Assembly (NCBI GenBank): GCA_037442565.1
Contig: JBBIQA010000002.1
Span: forward strand, 29,622 to 93,621
Direction of reading: 5' to 3'
Length of the DNA stretch: 64,000 nucleotides
From: PALSA-911 sp037442565
Lineage (GTDB): Bacteria > Pseudomonadota > Alphaproteobacteria > Acetobacterales > Acetobacteraceae
The notes below the pieces were generated by a model, which was given only the letters and a program-made list of their open reading frames with translations, did no database searches and was not told the origin of the DNA. Each line of letters begins with the position of its first letter. The stretch's first letter is position 1. Positions 1-8,066 of the stretch are shown here, one piece after another. The position numbers and the translations under genes were made by a program.

Positions 1-357
1 AAGCCGGTGTCGTTTCCATTCAAGGACGCGATGCGCATCCCCATCCATGTGAACGACATCGCCGAGGTGTTCGCCCGCGTGCTGCTGGCCGACAAGCCGG
101 CCCACCGCATCTACAATTCCGGCGGCCATACGATCAGCCTGGGCGAGCTTGCCGACATGGTGCGTGGCTTCCTGCCGGATGCCCAGATCAGCTTCGAGAA
201 GGAGACCGGCGGCAAGGAGATCTCCGGTAACTACCTGATCGACAATTCCCGCCTGATCCAGGAATTCTCCCTGCAATACCGCCCGTTCCGCGAACGGGTG
301 CTGCAGATCATCAACGACGTGCGGGCGCAGGAAGGCTTGCCGCTGGTGGCCGGCTGA
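1..357 (+). CDS. NAD-dependent epimerase/dehydratase, C-terminal fragment
   Basis: This is the last 118 codons of a gene that begins left of the window; the frame is open from base 1 and stops with TGA at 355-357. The fragment has the pattern of the substrate-binding C-terminal part of extended short-chain dehydrogenases of the sugar-nucleotide epimerase type: a 'hVxDhA' segment (HVNDIAEVFARVL) followed by 'IYNSGG' and a domain that ends in a helix. The Rossmann domain and the YxxxK catalytic motif lie outside the window, so the substrate cannot be named. The family assignment is fairly safe; specificity is unknown. The next gene is 117 bases downstream. Confidence 0.75.
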   Translation, partial: KPVSFPFKDAMRIPIHVNDIAEVFARVLLADKPAHRIYNSGGHTISLGELADMVRGFLPDAQISFEKETGGKEISGNYLIDNSRLIQEFSLQYRPFRERVLQIINDVRAQEGLPLVAG

Positions 358-474
358 AGGCGTAATCTTCTTGCCTTGCCGACGCGGCCGGGCCTAATGT
401 TGCAATGCAGCACAGGGAGGCGTCCTTCACACCAGGCGGGTCTGCTGCGGGCCCGGCATTGGAAGGGCATCTGT

Positions 475-666
475 ATGACCGGTTACGAAGACATGGGTGA
501 AAACCTGCTTCTGGCCATGGAGGGACACCGGCAGATCGCCGTTGCCCTGGCCGAGAGCCTCTCCACCGCCATGGTCCGGTTGCGACAATGGATCGCCGGG
601 CCGCACCGGTCGCACCGGCCGCACCGGTCGCACCGGTCGCACCGGTCGGCCTCGTCGCCGACTTGA
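475..666 (+). CDS. Small protein (63 aa) with His-Arg-Ser repeat tail
   Basis: This short ORF is supported by a good ribosome binding site (GGAAGGG at 461-467, 7 bases before the ATG) and by its stop TGA at 664-666, which overlaps the TTG start of the next gene (TTGA). That arrangement is typical of translational coupling. Residues 1-42 look like one amphipathic helix with no signal peptide or clear membrane segment. Residues 43-58 are a basic tail of HRS/HRP units encoded by five 9-bp tandem repeats. I do not recognise the family. A longer reading of the neighbouring frame (ATG at 588) would encode Ala-Pro-Val repeats instead. The coupling favours this small gene as real, but no homolog is known to me. 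Confidence 0.55.
   Translation: MTGYEDMGENLLLAMEGHRQIAVALAESLSTAMVRLRQWIAGPHRSHRPHRSHRSHRSASSPT
602..646 (+). repeat. 9-bp tandem repeat, five units (CGCACCGGT)
   Basis: Five consecutive copies of CGCACCGGT; four are exact and the second ends in C. The unit length is a multiple of three, so copy-number change would keep the frame. In the small ORF at 475-666 it encodes His-Arg-Ser/Pro units; in the frame of the phosphatase it would encode Ala-Pro-Val units if translation began at ATG 588. Confidence 0.9.
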
Positions 667-1193
667 AGATCGCCCTGGTTCGCCATCCTGCCCCGTCGAT
701 CGGGGCAGGTATCTGCTACGGCCGGCTGGATGTAGGCCTGAGCCCGGACGGGCTTTCCGCCGTTCCGGGCATCGTCCGCCAGCTGGCCGATTTTCCGGTG
801 CGGAAGGTATGGAGCAGCCCGGCACGGCGTTGCCTGACGCTTGCGGACGCAATGTCCGCGAAAGGACGGCCACCCAGGCATGCGGATGAGCGGCTGCAGG
901 AGCTGGATTTCGGCGCCTGGGAAGGCGCGCGATGGGACGACATGCCCCGTGAGCCGCTCGATCGCTGGGCCGCCGATCCGCTGGGCTTTGCGCCGCCGCA
1001 GGGCGAGAGCGGCGCGGCGTTGATCGCACGGGTCCGGTCGTTTCATGCGCATCTTGTCCGGGATCGGCAGGATTGCGTGGTGGTGTCGCATGGCGGGCCG
1101 TTGAAGGTGCTGTCGGCCCTGCTGCGCGGCACGAAAGTGGACCTTCTGGCCAAGGCGCCCGCATTCGGCTGGATCGACGTGATTACCTGCTGA
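663..1193 (+). CDS. Histidine phosphatase, probable alpha-ribazole phosphatase
   Basis: This is a 176-residue phosphoglycerate-mutase-like phosphatase. The nucleophile His is in LVRHP (residue 8), followed by the family's CYGRLDVGL segment, SSPARR (phosphate-binding Arg), ELDFGAWEG and a second catalytic His in VVSHGG. The His-Pro form of the RHG motif is common in alphaproteobacterial members of this family. It stands beside cobV and cobT, so removal of the phosphate from alpha-ribazole-5'-phosphate (or from adenosylcobalamin-5'-phosphate) is the likely job. I chose TTG 663 because it overlaps the stop of the upstream small gene and places the LVRH motif at the usual distance from the N terminus. 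ATG 588 would add an Ala-Pro-Val repeat leader and is less likely. It converges with cobV, 4 bases apart. Confidence 0.75.
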   Translation: MKIALVRHPAPSIGAGICYGRLDVGLSPDGLSAVPGIVRQLADFPVRKVWSSPARRCLTLADAMSAKGRPPRHADERLQELDFGAWEGARWDDMPREPLDRWAADPLGFAPPQGESGAALIARVRSFHAHLVRDRQDCVVVSHGGPLKVLSALLRGTKVDLLAKAPAFGWIDVITC

Positions 1194-1197
1194 ACGC

Positions 1198-1947
1198 CTA
1201 CGCCGCGAGTGCGGTGAGCACGAGACATTCCACAACGATCTCGGTCGCCCCCAGCACGTCGCCGGTGTAGCCGCCGATCTGCCGGCGCGCCAGCAACGCC
1301 ATGAAAGCCGTGCCGATCAGGGCCGAGGCGATCGCGCGAAATGCCACCGGCACGCCGAGGAGAACCCCCGCCGCCAGCAGCGCAATGGCAAGTCCGCTCG
1401 CCGCCGGGCCGGCGGGAACCCGCCCGAGCGAGGCGCCCAGCCCGTCCGTGCGGGCCGGTTGCAACGCCAGCAACAGAACGATCATCGCCGCCCGGCCGAG
1501 TGCCCCGGCCACGATCAGGCCGATCAGCACGGCGCCTGGCGCCGCCATCGCGGCAATGGCGCCGCCGCGCAGTCCCAGCGACAGGATCAGCGCTATGGCG
1601 CCATAACTGCCGATGCGGCTGTCGCGCATGATCTCCAGCTTGCGGTCCCGCCCGCTCCCGCCGCCGAAGCCGTCGGCAGTGTCCGCCAGCCCGTCCTCAT
1701 GCAAGCCCCCGGTGATCAGCATCAGGGCCGCCAGCGTCCAGCCGGCCGCCAGCGCGGGCGGCATGCCGAACCAGGCGGCGAGCCAGTACACGATGCCGCC
1801 CAGCAACCCGACCTTCAGTCCGACGACCGGATAGGCCCAGACGCAGCCCGCATGGTTCACCGCCGCGCCGGGCGGCAGGAATGGCCCGACCGGCAGGCGC
1901 GTCAGCAGCCCGAAGGCGGCGGCCAGTTCATCCAGAAGGCGTTTCAC
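1198..1947 (-). CDS. cobV: Adenosylcobinamide-GDP ribazoletransferase
   Basis: CobV (CobS of enteric bacteria) joins alpha-ribazole or its phosphate to adenosylcobinamide-GDP and releases GMP. It is an integral membrane enzyme, and this is the last assembly step of the coenzyme. The 249-residue protein has several hydrophobic segments and the diagnostic acidic motif HEDGLADTADGFGG, followed by RKLEIMRDSRIGSYG. GTG at 1947 overlaps the cobT stop (GTGA, 4 bp), which fixes the start and implies coupling with cobT. Its size is normal for the family. The identification is secure. Confidence 0.93.
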   Translation of the reverse strand: MKRLLDELAAAFGLLTRLPVGPFLPPGAAVNHAGCVWAYPVVGLKVGLLGGIVYWLAAWFGMPPALAAGWTLAALMLITGGLHEDGLADTADGFGGGSGRDRKLEIMRDSRIGSYGAIALILSLGLRGGAIAAMAAPGAVLIGLIVAGALGRAAMIVLLLALQPARTDGLGASLGRVPAGPAASGLAIALLAAGVLLGVPVAFRAIASALIGTAFMALLARRQIGGYTGDVLGATEIVVECLVLTALAA

Positions 1948-2899
1948 GCGCGGTCGGTCACGCCGGCCTGTGCGAAGGTCGCCATGCCCTGGTGGCAAAC
2001 GAGCGCGGCGCGCAGCAGCAGAACCGCGACCGCGGCCCCGGAGGCCTCGCCCAGGCGCATGCCCAGATCGAGCAGCGGTACCATGCCCAGCGCGTCCACC
2101 AATCCGCGATGCCCGGCTTCGGCGGACACATGCGCGATCGTCGCATGATCCAGCCCGCCCGCCGCCAGCCTGGCCAGCGGTGCCGCCGCGGCGGTGCAGA
2201 CAAAGCCATCCAGCAGCACCGGGATCGCCCGGTGGCGCGCCGCCAACGTGGCGCCGAGGATCGCCGCCAGCTCGCGCCCGCCGAGTGCCGCGGCAACCAG
2301 CAGCGGATCGTGCAACAATCCCGCGTGCCTCGCCAACCCGGCGTCGATCGCGCCGATCTTGCGCGCCAGTCCGGCATCGTCGACGCCGGTGCCGCGCCCG
2401 GCCCAGCGCGCGCCATCGCCGCCGAACAGCGCGGCGGCGAGCGCCGCTCCGGCGCTGGTGTTGCCGATGCCCATCTCCCCCAGGCACAGCAGATCGATGC
2501 CTGGCTCCACCGCCTCGTAACCGGCGGAAACCGCCCGCAGAAACTCGGCCTCGTCCATCGCCGGAACGACGGTGAAATCGGCCGTCGGTGCATCAAGCTC
2601 GATCGGGATCACCCGCAGCTTCGCCTGGGCAAGGTCGGCCAGTTGGTTGATCGCCGCCCCCCCGGCGGAAAAATTCGCCACCATCTGGCCGGTCACGGCC
2701 GGCGGGTAGGGCGAAACCCCGCGTGCGACAACGCCATGGTTGCCGGCGAAGACGATCACCTCCACCCGATCCAGCCGCGGCATCGCGCGCCCCTGCCAGC
2801 GCCCGAGCCAGGCAGCCAATTGTTCCAGCCGGCCCAGGCTGCCAGGCGGCTTGGTCAGGGTCTGCTGGCGCGCCTGCACGGCGGCTTCCGCCACGGCAT
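1944..2899 (-). CDS. cobT: Nicotinate-nucleotide:dimethylbenzimidazole phosphoribosyltransferase, 5' end in gap
   Basis: CobT activates the lower ligand by transferring phosphoribose from nicotinate mononucleotide to 5,6-dimethylbenzimidazole, giving alpha-ribazole phosphate. About 318 residues are visible of the usual 335-350. Recognised elements are LTKPPGSLGRLE near the N terminus, FAGNHGV, GEMGIGNTSA, and RLGEASGA, whose Glu corresponds to the catalytic base of the family. GTG at 2894 is an available start, but reading continues open into the N run at 2900, and family members normally have 15-25 more residues here. I therefore treat the gene as truncated by the gap. Its stop overlaps the cobV start. 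Confidence 0.93.
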
Positions 2900-2999
2900 N
2901 NNNNNNNNNNNNNNNNNNNNNNNNNNNNNNNNNNNNNNNNNNNNNNNNNNNNNNNNNNNNNNNNNNNNNNNNNNNNNNNNNNNNNNNNNNNNNNNNNNN
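2900..2999. other. Assembly gap (100 N)
   Basis: Exactly 100 N, a conventional placeholder for a gap of unknown length. It separates the 5' end of cobT from the 3' end of cobB, so the C-terminal glutaminase part of CobB and the N terminus of CobT are missing. The true gap is probably several hundred bases, because both gene ends must fit in it. Confidence 0.98.
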
Positions 3000-3973
3000 T
3001 GCACCGGGCGGGTCGTTCCGAAATCGGCCAGCCCGGATTTGAACCGGCTGGCGGCGGCCAGCCGCGCGGCGTGCAGTTCCGGATAGCCGCCCGGCAACCA
3101 GCAGGCATCGCAGCTATCGGGCGGCGCTTCGTCGGCCAGTGGCGAAAAGGTCAGGATCTCCGCCCCGGCCCGGCGCCAGGCCTGCAGCAGATGGGCATAG
3201 ACGAAGCTGAACGCGGCATCCGATGCCAGGGCAATGCGCTGTCCGGGCGGAGGTAGCGTCCGAACCGGTCCGTGCGGATCGGCGGCTATCGGCGCCGCAC
3301 AGGCAAGGATCGCGTCCAGATCCAACTCGCGCTCCGCCAGATCGGCAAGCCGGTCCAGATAGGCCGCGAGCCCGCCATGTTCTCCGGCCTGCACCAGCCC
3401 GAGATGGCGTTCCGGCAGGCCGATCGCGGGATCGCGCATCACGCAGCCCAGCACCGGAACGCCGGCGGCGGCGATCGCCGCGCCGGCGCCGTCCCGATGG
3501 CGCGGGCTGGCGGCGCGGTTCAGCACCACGCCGCACACACGCACCTGCGGATCGTAGGTCGCAAACCCGTGCGCCACGGCGGCGGCGGATTGGGACTGCC
3601 CGCTCACATCCAGCACCAGCACGACCGGCAAGCCGAAGCGCGCCGCCAGGTCGGCGCCGGTGCCGTGCCGTCCCGGTTCGCCGCCAACGCCGTCGAACAG
3701 GCCCATCGCGGATTCGATCACGAACAGATCGGCCCCGGCGGCGGCATCGGCCGCGATCCATGTCAGCAGGGCGGGCGGCATGGCCCAGCTATCCAGATTG
3801 ACGCTCGGCGCCCCGCTGGCGGCGGCATGAAACGCGGGGTCGATATAGTCCGGCCCGGACTTGCCGGCGCGTACCACAAGGCCACGCCGGCGCAGGGCGG
3901 CGATCAGCGCCAGAGTGACCGTGGTCTTGCCGCTGCCCGAACGCGGGGCGGCGATGATCAGGCCCCGCGTCAT
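3000..3973 (-). CDS. cobB: Cobyrinic acid a,c-diamide synthase, 3' end in gap
   Basis: CobB amidates the a and c side chains of (hydrogeno)byrinic acid using glutamine and ATP. The visible 324 residues contain the N-terminal dethiobiotin-synthetase-like ATPase domain: P-loop PRSGSGKTT, then GPDYIDP, and ESAMGLFDG. They also include the start of the class I glutaminase domain up to WLPGGYPELHA. The nucleophile Cys and the catalytic His of the amidotransferase should lie in the gap, so their presence cannot be checked. ATG 3973 puts the P-loop at the normal place. The divergent cbiD starts only 20 bases away, so the two genes must share or overlap promoter DNA, or be read through from further away. 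Confidence 0.93.
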
Positions 3974-3993
3974 GCCGCCGCGCCCCCGCCGCC

Positions 3994-5133
3994 GTGACAC
4001 CGCCGGAGCGGGCCGATATAGAGGATGCCGTGCAGAATGAGCGTCCGCTTCGCCGTGGCTGGACCACGGGCGCCTGCGCCACCGCGGCGGCCAAGGCTGC
4101 CTGCGTGGCGCTCCGCACCGGCGCGTTCCCCGATCCCGTCGAGATCACCCTGCCGCGCGGCGGCCACACGACCTTCGTGCTGGCGGAAGCCAGCCTGACC
4201 GCCGGCAGCGCGACCGCGGGCGTGGTGAAGGACGCCGGCGACGACCCCGACGTAACCCACGGCGCCCTGGTCCGCGCCACCCTCCAGCGCGGCGCGCCCG
4301 GCTCCGGTATCCTGTTCCGCGCCGGTCCCGGCGTCGGCACGGTCACGCGGCCCGGCCTGCCGATCCCGCCGGGCGAGCCCGCCATCAACCCCATCCCACG
4401 CCAGATGATCCGCACCGCCCTGGCCGAGGCGACGGGGCACGACAATCCCGACCTGATCGTGGAAATCTCCATCCCCGATGGCGAGACCCTGGCGCAGAGC
4501 ACGCTGAACCCTCGACTCGGCATTGTCGGCGGCCTGTCGATCCTCGGCACCACCGGCATCGTCATCCCGTTTTCCTGCGCCGCCTGGATCGACAGCATCC
4601 ATCGCGGCATAGACGTCGCCCGCGCGATCGGCCTGGACCACATCGCCGGCGCCACCGGGCGCAACTCCGAACTGGCGGCGCAGAAGCTGCACGGGCTGGA
4701 AGAAGCCGCGCTGATCGAAATGGGCGATTTCGTCGGCGGCATGCTGAAATACCTGCGCACGCATCCGGTTGCACGCGTGACCATCGCCGGCGGCGTGGCG
4801 AAGATGACCAAGCTGGCGCAGGGCCGGTTCGACCTGCATTCCAAGCGCGGCGCGGTGGATTTTTCCGCCATGGCCGCGCTGGCCGGCGGCTCTCCCGCCC
4901 TTACCGCCGCCATCGCCGGGGCCAACACCGCCGCCGAGGCCTTCACCCTGGCGCAAGCGGAGGGCCTCGCCCTTGGCGACAAGGTCGCCGCCCTGGCCTG
5001 GAAGACCGCCGCCGATGTGCTGGAAGGGTCCGGGATCGAGCTGGAAATCCTGCTGTTCGACGCGGCGGGCACGCTGGCCGGACGCGCCGGGTTCCGGCCG
5101 GTTCATGGCGCGCCCCGAAAGCGGCGCCGATAG
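3994..5133 (+). CDS. cbiD: Cobalt-precorrin-5B C1-methyltransferase
   Basis: CbiD is the S-adenosylmethionine-dependent C1-methylase best known from the anaerobic, early-cobalt pathway. The 379-residue protein shows the family signature GWTTGACATAAAKAA near the N terminus, NPRLGIVGGLSILGTTGIV in the centre, and a C-terminal ERMVGGMLKYL-like segment (MGDFVGGMLKYLRTHP). Its presence inside an otherwise aerobic-type gene set (cobG, cobN, cobK) is notable; no cobF is visible here. GTG 3994 gives the full domain. A GTG at 4030, just ahead of the signature, is a shorter alternative. Its 3' end overlaps the convergent cobM by 31 bp. Confidence 0.93.
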   Translation: MTPPERADIEDAVQNERPLRRGWTTGACATAAAKAACVALRTGAFPDPVEITLPRGGHTTFVLAEASLTAGSATAGVVKDAGDDPDVTHGALVRATLQRGAPGSGILFRAGPGVGTVTRPGLPIPPGEPAINPIPRQMIRTALAEATGHDNPDLIVEISIPDGETLAQSTLNPRLGIVGGLSILGTTGIVIPFSCAAWIDSIHRGIDVARAIGLDHIAGATGRNSELAAQKLHGLEEAALIEMGDFVGGMLKYLRTHPVARVTIAGGVAKMTKLAQGRFDLHSKRGAVDFSAMAALAGGSPALTAAIAGANTAAEAFTLAQAEGLALGDKVAALAWKTAADVLEGSGIELEILLFDAAGTLAGRAGFRPVHGAPRKRRR

Positions 5134-5861
5134 GCGGGGTCGTACAGCGCGCTGTCGCGGAACCCCTCGGCCGCCAGCGCCGGCCCGACCAGCACCAGCG
5201 CGGTGCGCTCGATCGGATCGGCCGCATGCTGTGCCACGATACCCCCCAGGCATCCGCGCAGGATGCGCTCATCGGTCCAGCTTGCCCGCTCGACGATCGC
5301 GACAGGGCAATCGGCGCCATAGAACGGGATCAGTTCCGCCACCACCCGCTCCAGCGCATGGATCGCCAGGTGCACCGCCAGCGTCGCGCCGGTGGCCGCG
5401 AAAGCCGCGAGCGTTTCGCGCGGCGGCATTTGCGACGCCCGGCCGGACATCCGCGTCAGCACCACGCTCTGCGCCACCTCCGGCACCGTCAGCTCCCGCC
5501 CCAGCGCCGAGGCGGCGGCGGCGAAGGCCGGCACGCCGGGGGTCAGAGTGTACGGAATGCCATGCCGTTCCAGCCGCCGGATCTGCTCGGCCACCGCGCT
5601 GTAGATCGACAGATCGCCGGAATGCAGCCGGGCGACATCCAGCCCGGCCTGGTGGGCGGCCACGTACTCGGCCTCGATCGCATCCAGCGTCATCGGCGCG
5701 GTATCCACCAGCCGCGCCCCAGGCGGACAATGCGACAGCAGTTGCGGCGGAATGATGGAGCCGGCGTAGAGACACACCGGGCAGCTCGCCAGCAGATCGC
5801 GCCCGCGCAGCGTGATCAGGTCGGCCGCCCCTGGTCCGGCGCCGATGAAATGCACCGTCAT
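5103..5861 (-). CDS. cobM: Precorrin-4 C11-methyltransferase
   Basis: CobM is a tetrapyrrole methylase that transfers methyl from S-adenosylmethionine to C11 of precorrin-4. The 252-residue protein starts MTVHFIGAGPGAADLITLRG, the conserved N-terminal SAM-binding loop. It continues with CLYAGSIIPP, HSGDLSIYSA and LTPGVPAFAAAA, all characteristic of the CobM/CbiF branch. ATG 5861 overlaps the stop of cobE (ATGA), consistent with the coupled order cobL-cobE-cobM. The last 31 bases overlap the end of cbiD on the other strand. Confidence 0.94.
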   Translation of the reverse strand: MTVHFIGAGPGAADLITLRGRDLLASCPVCLYAGSIIPPQLLSHCPPGARLVDTAPMTLDAIEAEYVAAHQAGLDVARLHSGDLSIYSAVAEQIRRLERHGIPYTLTPGVPAFAAAASALGRELTVPEVAQSVVLTRMSGRASQMPPRETLAAFAATGATLAVHLAIHALERVVAELIPFYGADCPVAIVERASWTDERILRGCLGGIVAQHAADPIERTALVLVGPALAAEGFRDSALYDPAYRRRFRGAP

Positions 5862-6226
5862 GGCGCCACCGCGATGGCGCAGGTGGCGCCGGCACTGGCA
5901 ATCCGCGGCAGCCGCAGGCGCGCATCCGGCCCCGCCGCGGCCAGCGCGCTGCCCTCCGCGACCGACGCGGTGCCGGTCACCGCCTCGGCCCGCTCGGATC
6001 GCGTGATGCAGCGCGGCTGGGCGGCGGCCAGGTCCACGGCCGAAACGCGCAGCAGCGCCAGCCCCAGCAGGAAGGCCGCTTCCTGCAATCCCGGCTCCCC
6101 CGCCTTGAACTCCGGCGCGGCCAGGGCGTCGGGTTCGCAGGCGGCCAGCGCGGCGGCCTGGCGCACGAGGCCGGCGATCTCCTCGGCAGGGCAGCTGGTG
6201 CGGCAACCGATCCCGGCGACGATCAT
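5858..6226 (-). CDS. cobE: CobE / CbiG C-terminal-like cobalamin biosynthesis protein
   Basis: A 122-residue protein that begins MIVAGIGCRTSCPAEEI and contains FKAGEPGLQEAAFLLGL followed by ITRSERAEAVTGTASVAEG. This is the pattern of CobE, equal to the C-terminal domain of CbiG. In the aerobic pathway its role is less well defined than that of its neighbours. It is translationally coupled on both sides: its ATG overlaps the cobL stop by 4 bp and its stop overlaps the cobM ATG. The start is therefore well supported. Confidence 0.85.
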   Translation of the reverse strand: MIVAGIGCRTSCPAEEIAGLVRQAAALAACEPDALAAPEFKAGEPGLQEAAFLLGLALLRVSAVDLAAAQPRCITRSERAEAVTGTASVAEGSALAAAGPDARLRLPRIASAGATCAIAVAP

Positions 6227-7440
6227 GGTTTTGTTGCCGCCCACTGGGTCACCGGCATCGCCGGACGGAAGCCATGCATGCTGCCGATGCCATCCAGCCG
6301 TTCGACCGACAGGCGGGTGAGCGCACCGCCGTAATCGCCAAACGCCCGGAACAGAACGGCTTCGGTTTCGATGGTAACGGCATTGGCCACCATCCGCCCG
6401 CCCGGCTTCAGGGCGGCCCAGGCGGCGGGCAGCACGCCATCGTTCCGCGCGCCGCCACCGACGAAGACCGCGTCGGGCGCCGGCAGCCCGTGCAGCGCGG
6501 CGGGCGCGGCACCCTTCACGACCCGCAGTTCCGGCACCCCCAGCGCCAGCGCGTTGCGGGCCACGCGCGCGGCCCGTTCCGCATGGTGCTCGATGGCAAT
6601 GGCGCGATTGGCGGGGTGGCGCAGCATCCATTCGATGGAGATCGACCCGGACCCCGCGCCGATATCCCACAGCAATTCGCCGCGATGGGGCGCCAGCGCG
6701 GACAGCGTGACGGCGCGGATTTCCCGCTTGGTGATCTGCCCGTCATGCTCGAAGCAATCGTCCGGCAGGCCCGATGCCAGCGGCAGGATGCGGGTCCCCG
6801 GCAGCGCCGCCACCTCGATGCCGACCAGATTGAGGGGCACGAGATCGTCCGGCAGGTCCGTGTCCGCCACGAACGTGCGGATGCGCTCGCCTGGTCCGCC
6901 CAGGGCCTCCAGCAGATGCAGCCGGGAAGGTCCAAAGCCGCGCGCTCTCAGCAGCGCCGCAAGCTGCGCCGGCGTGCCGGCATCGGCCGACAAGGCGAGT
7001 ATCCTGGCTCCCGGTTGCAGCAGCGGCACAACGGCGCCGAGCGGCCGGCCGCAGAACGAGATCGTCGCGGTGTCCTGCAACGCCCAGCCCAGCCGCGAAC
7101 ACGCCAGCGAGAACGCCGACGGCGCCGGCAGGCTCATGGTTTCCTCCGGCGCCACCACGCCCGCCAGCGTGGCGCCGATGCCGTAACAATACGGATCGCC
7201 GGAAGCGAGCACCACGACCGGCTTGCCGCGCTGTGCGAGAATGGCCGGAAAGGCGTCGGCGATCGGTCTTGCCCAGGCCATCCGCGCGCCGCGGATCAAA
7301 CTGTCCGCCAGTGCCAGATGGCGCGATCCGCCGACGACGAGCGCCGCATCTGCTATCAAGGCCCGGGCTGCCGCCGGCAGCCCCTCGACACCGTCCTCGC
7401 CGATTCCCACGATGGCGAGCCAGCGGTTGGGCGGTTTCAT
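6223..7440 (-). CDS. cobL: Precorrin-6Y C5,15-methyltransferase (decarboxylating)
   Basis: CobL methylates C5 and C15 of precorrin-6Y and removes the acetate side-chain carboxyl at C12, giving precorrin-8X. The 405-residue protein is a fusion. Residues 1 to about 200 form a tetrapyrrole-methylase domain (CbiE type; IVGIGEDGVEGLP, ASGDPYCYGIG). About 215-405 form a class I methyltransferase domain (CbiT type) with the SAM motif DIGAGSGSISIEW. Length is normal for the fused form. ATG 7440 is separated from the divergent cobK start by 26 bases, so the two probably share a small promoter region. Confidence 0.95.
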   Translation of the reverse strand: MKPPNRWLAIVGIGEDGVEGLPAAARALIADAALVVGGSRHLALADSLIRGARMAWARPIADAFPAILAQRGKPVVVLASGDPYCYGIGATLAGVVAPEETMSLPAPSAFSLACSRLGWALQDTATISFCGRPLGAVVPLLQPGARILALSADAGTPAQLAALLRARGFGPSRLHLLEALGGPGERIRTFVADTDLPDDLVPLNLVGIEVAALPGTRILPLASGLPDDCFEHDGQITKREIRAVTLSALAPHRGELLWDIGAGSGSISIEWMLRHPANRAIAIEHHAERAARVARNALALGVPELRVVKGAAPAALHGLPAPDAVFVGGGARNDGVLPAAWAALKPGGRMVANAVTIETEAVLFRAFGDYGGALTRLSVERLDGIGSMHGFRPAMPVTQWAATKP

Positions 7441-7466
7441 CGACTGTCTCCGGAGTACCTGCCGAC

Positions 7467-7966
7467 ATGCTGCGCGTTCTGATCCTGGGCGGCACCACCG
7501 AAGCCTCCGCGCTGGCCCGCGCGCTGGCCGGCGATGCCCGGTTCGATGCGACGCTGTCGTACGCCGGGCGCACCCGTGCGCCGGTGCTGCCGCCGATCGC
7601 GTGGCGCATCGGCGGGTTCGGCGGTGGCGCCGGCCTGGCAGCCTATTTGCGCGCCGAGCGGATCGGCGCCCTGATCGATGCCACGCACCCGTTCGCCGCG
7701 CGCATGTCCGTCAACGCCTGCGAGGCCGCCATGCTGGCCGGCGTCCCGCTGCTTCGCATCAACCGGCCGGAATGGCAGCCGGTCGCGGGCGATCGATGGA
7801 CCGGGGTCGCCGACATGCCGGCCGCCGTACGGGCGCTCGGCGAAGCGCCGCTTCACGTGCTGCTGACCATCGGCCAGCAGGATCTGGCGCCGTTCGTGGC
7901 CGCGCCCTGGCACCATTACGTGATCCGCAGCGTCGATGCACCGGCGCCCGAGGCCCTCCCGCCACG
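7467..7966 (+). CDS. cobK: Precorrin-6A reductase, 3' end in gap
   Basis: CobK reduces precorrin-6A (precorrin-6X) to precorrin-6Y with NADPH. The visible 166 residues of about 250 show the N-terminal nucleotide-binding loop LILGGTTEASALARAL, IDATHPFAARMSVNA, RPEW and LLTIGQQDL. The start ATG 7467 follows a weak GGAG at 7451-7454. The gene runs into the second assembly gap and its C-terminal third is missing. It is the only plus-strand gene between two minus-strand cob operons. Confidence 0.93.
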
Positions 7967-8066
7967 NNNNNNNNNNNNNNNNNNNNNNNNNNNNNNNNNN
8001 NNNNNNNNNNNNNNNNNNNNNNNNNNNNNNNNNNNNNNNNNNNNNNNNNNNNNNNNNNNNNNNNNN
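7967..8066. other. Assembly gap (100 N)
   Basis: Exactly 100 N, a placeholder. It removes the 3' ends of both cobK (+) and cobJ (-), which converge here. About 80-90 codons of cobK and roughly 10-20 codons of cobJ are expected inside, so the real gap is probably about 300 bp. Confidence 0.98.

Noticed and set aside
588..662. ATG 588 as start of the histidine phosphatase
   Set aside because: It would add a repetitive Ala-Pro-Val leader not seen in the family. TTG 663 overlaps the upstream stop and places the catalytic His normally.
427..1235. Two long minus-strand frames over the phosphatase
   Set aside because: They are open only because of high GC, with Arg/Pro-rich sequence, no domain and no ribosome binding site; they are shadows of the plus-strand genes.
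3020..3050. tRNA-like T-arm sequence (GGATTTGAACCGG)
   Set aside because: It lies inside the conserved coding frame of cobB, and no acceptor or anticodon arm can be built around it.
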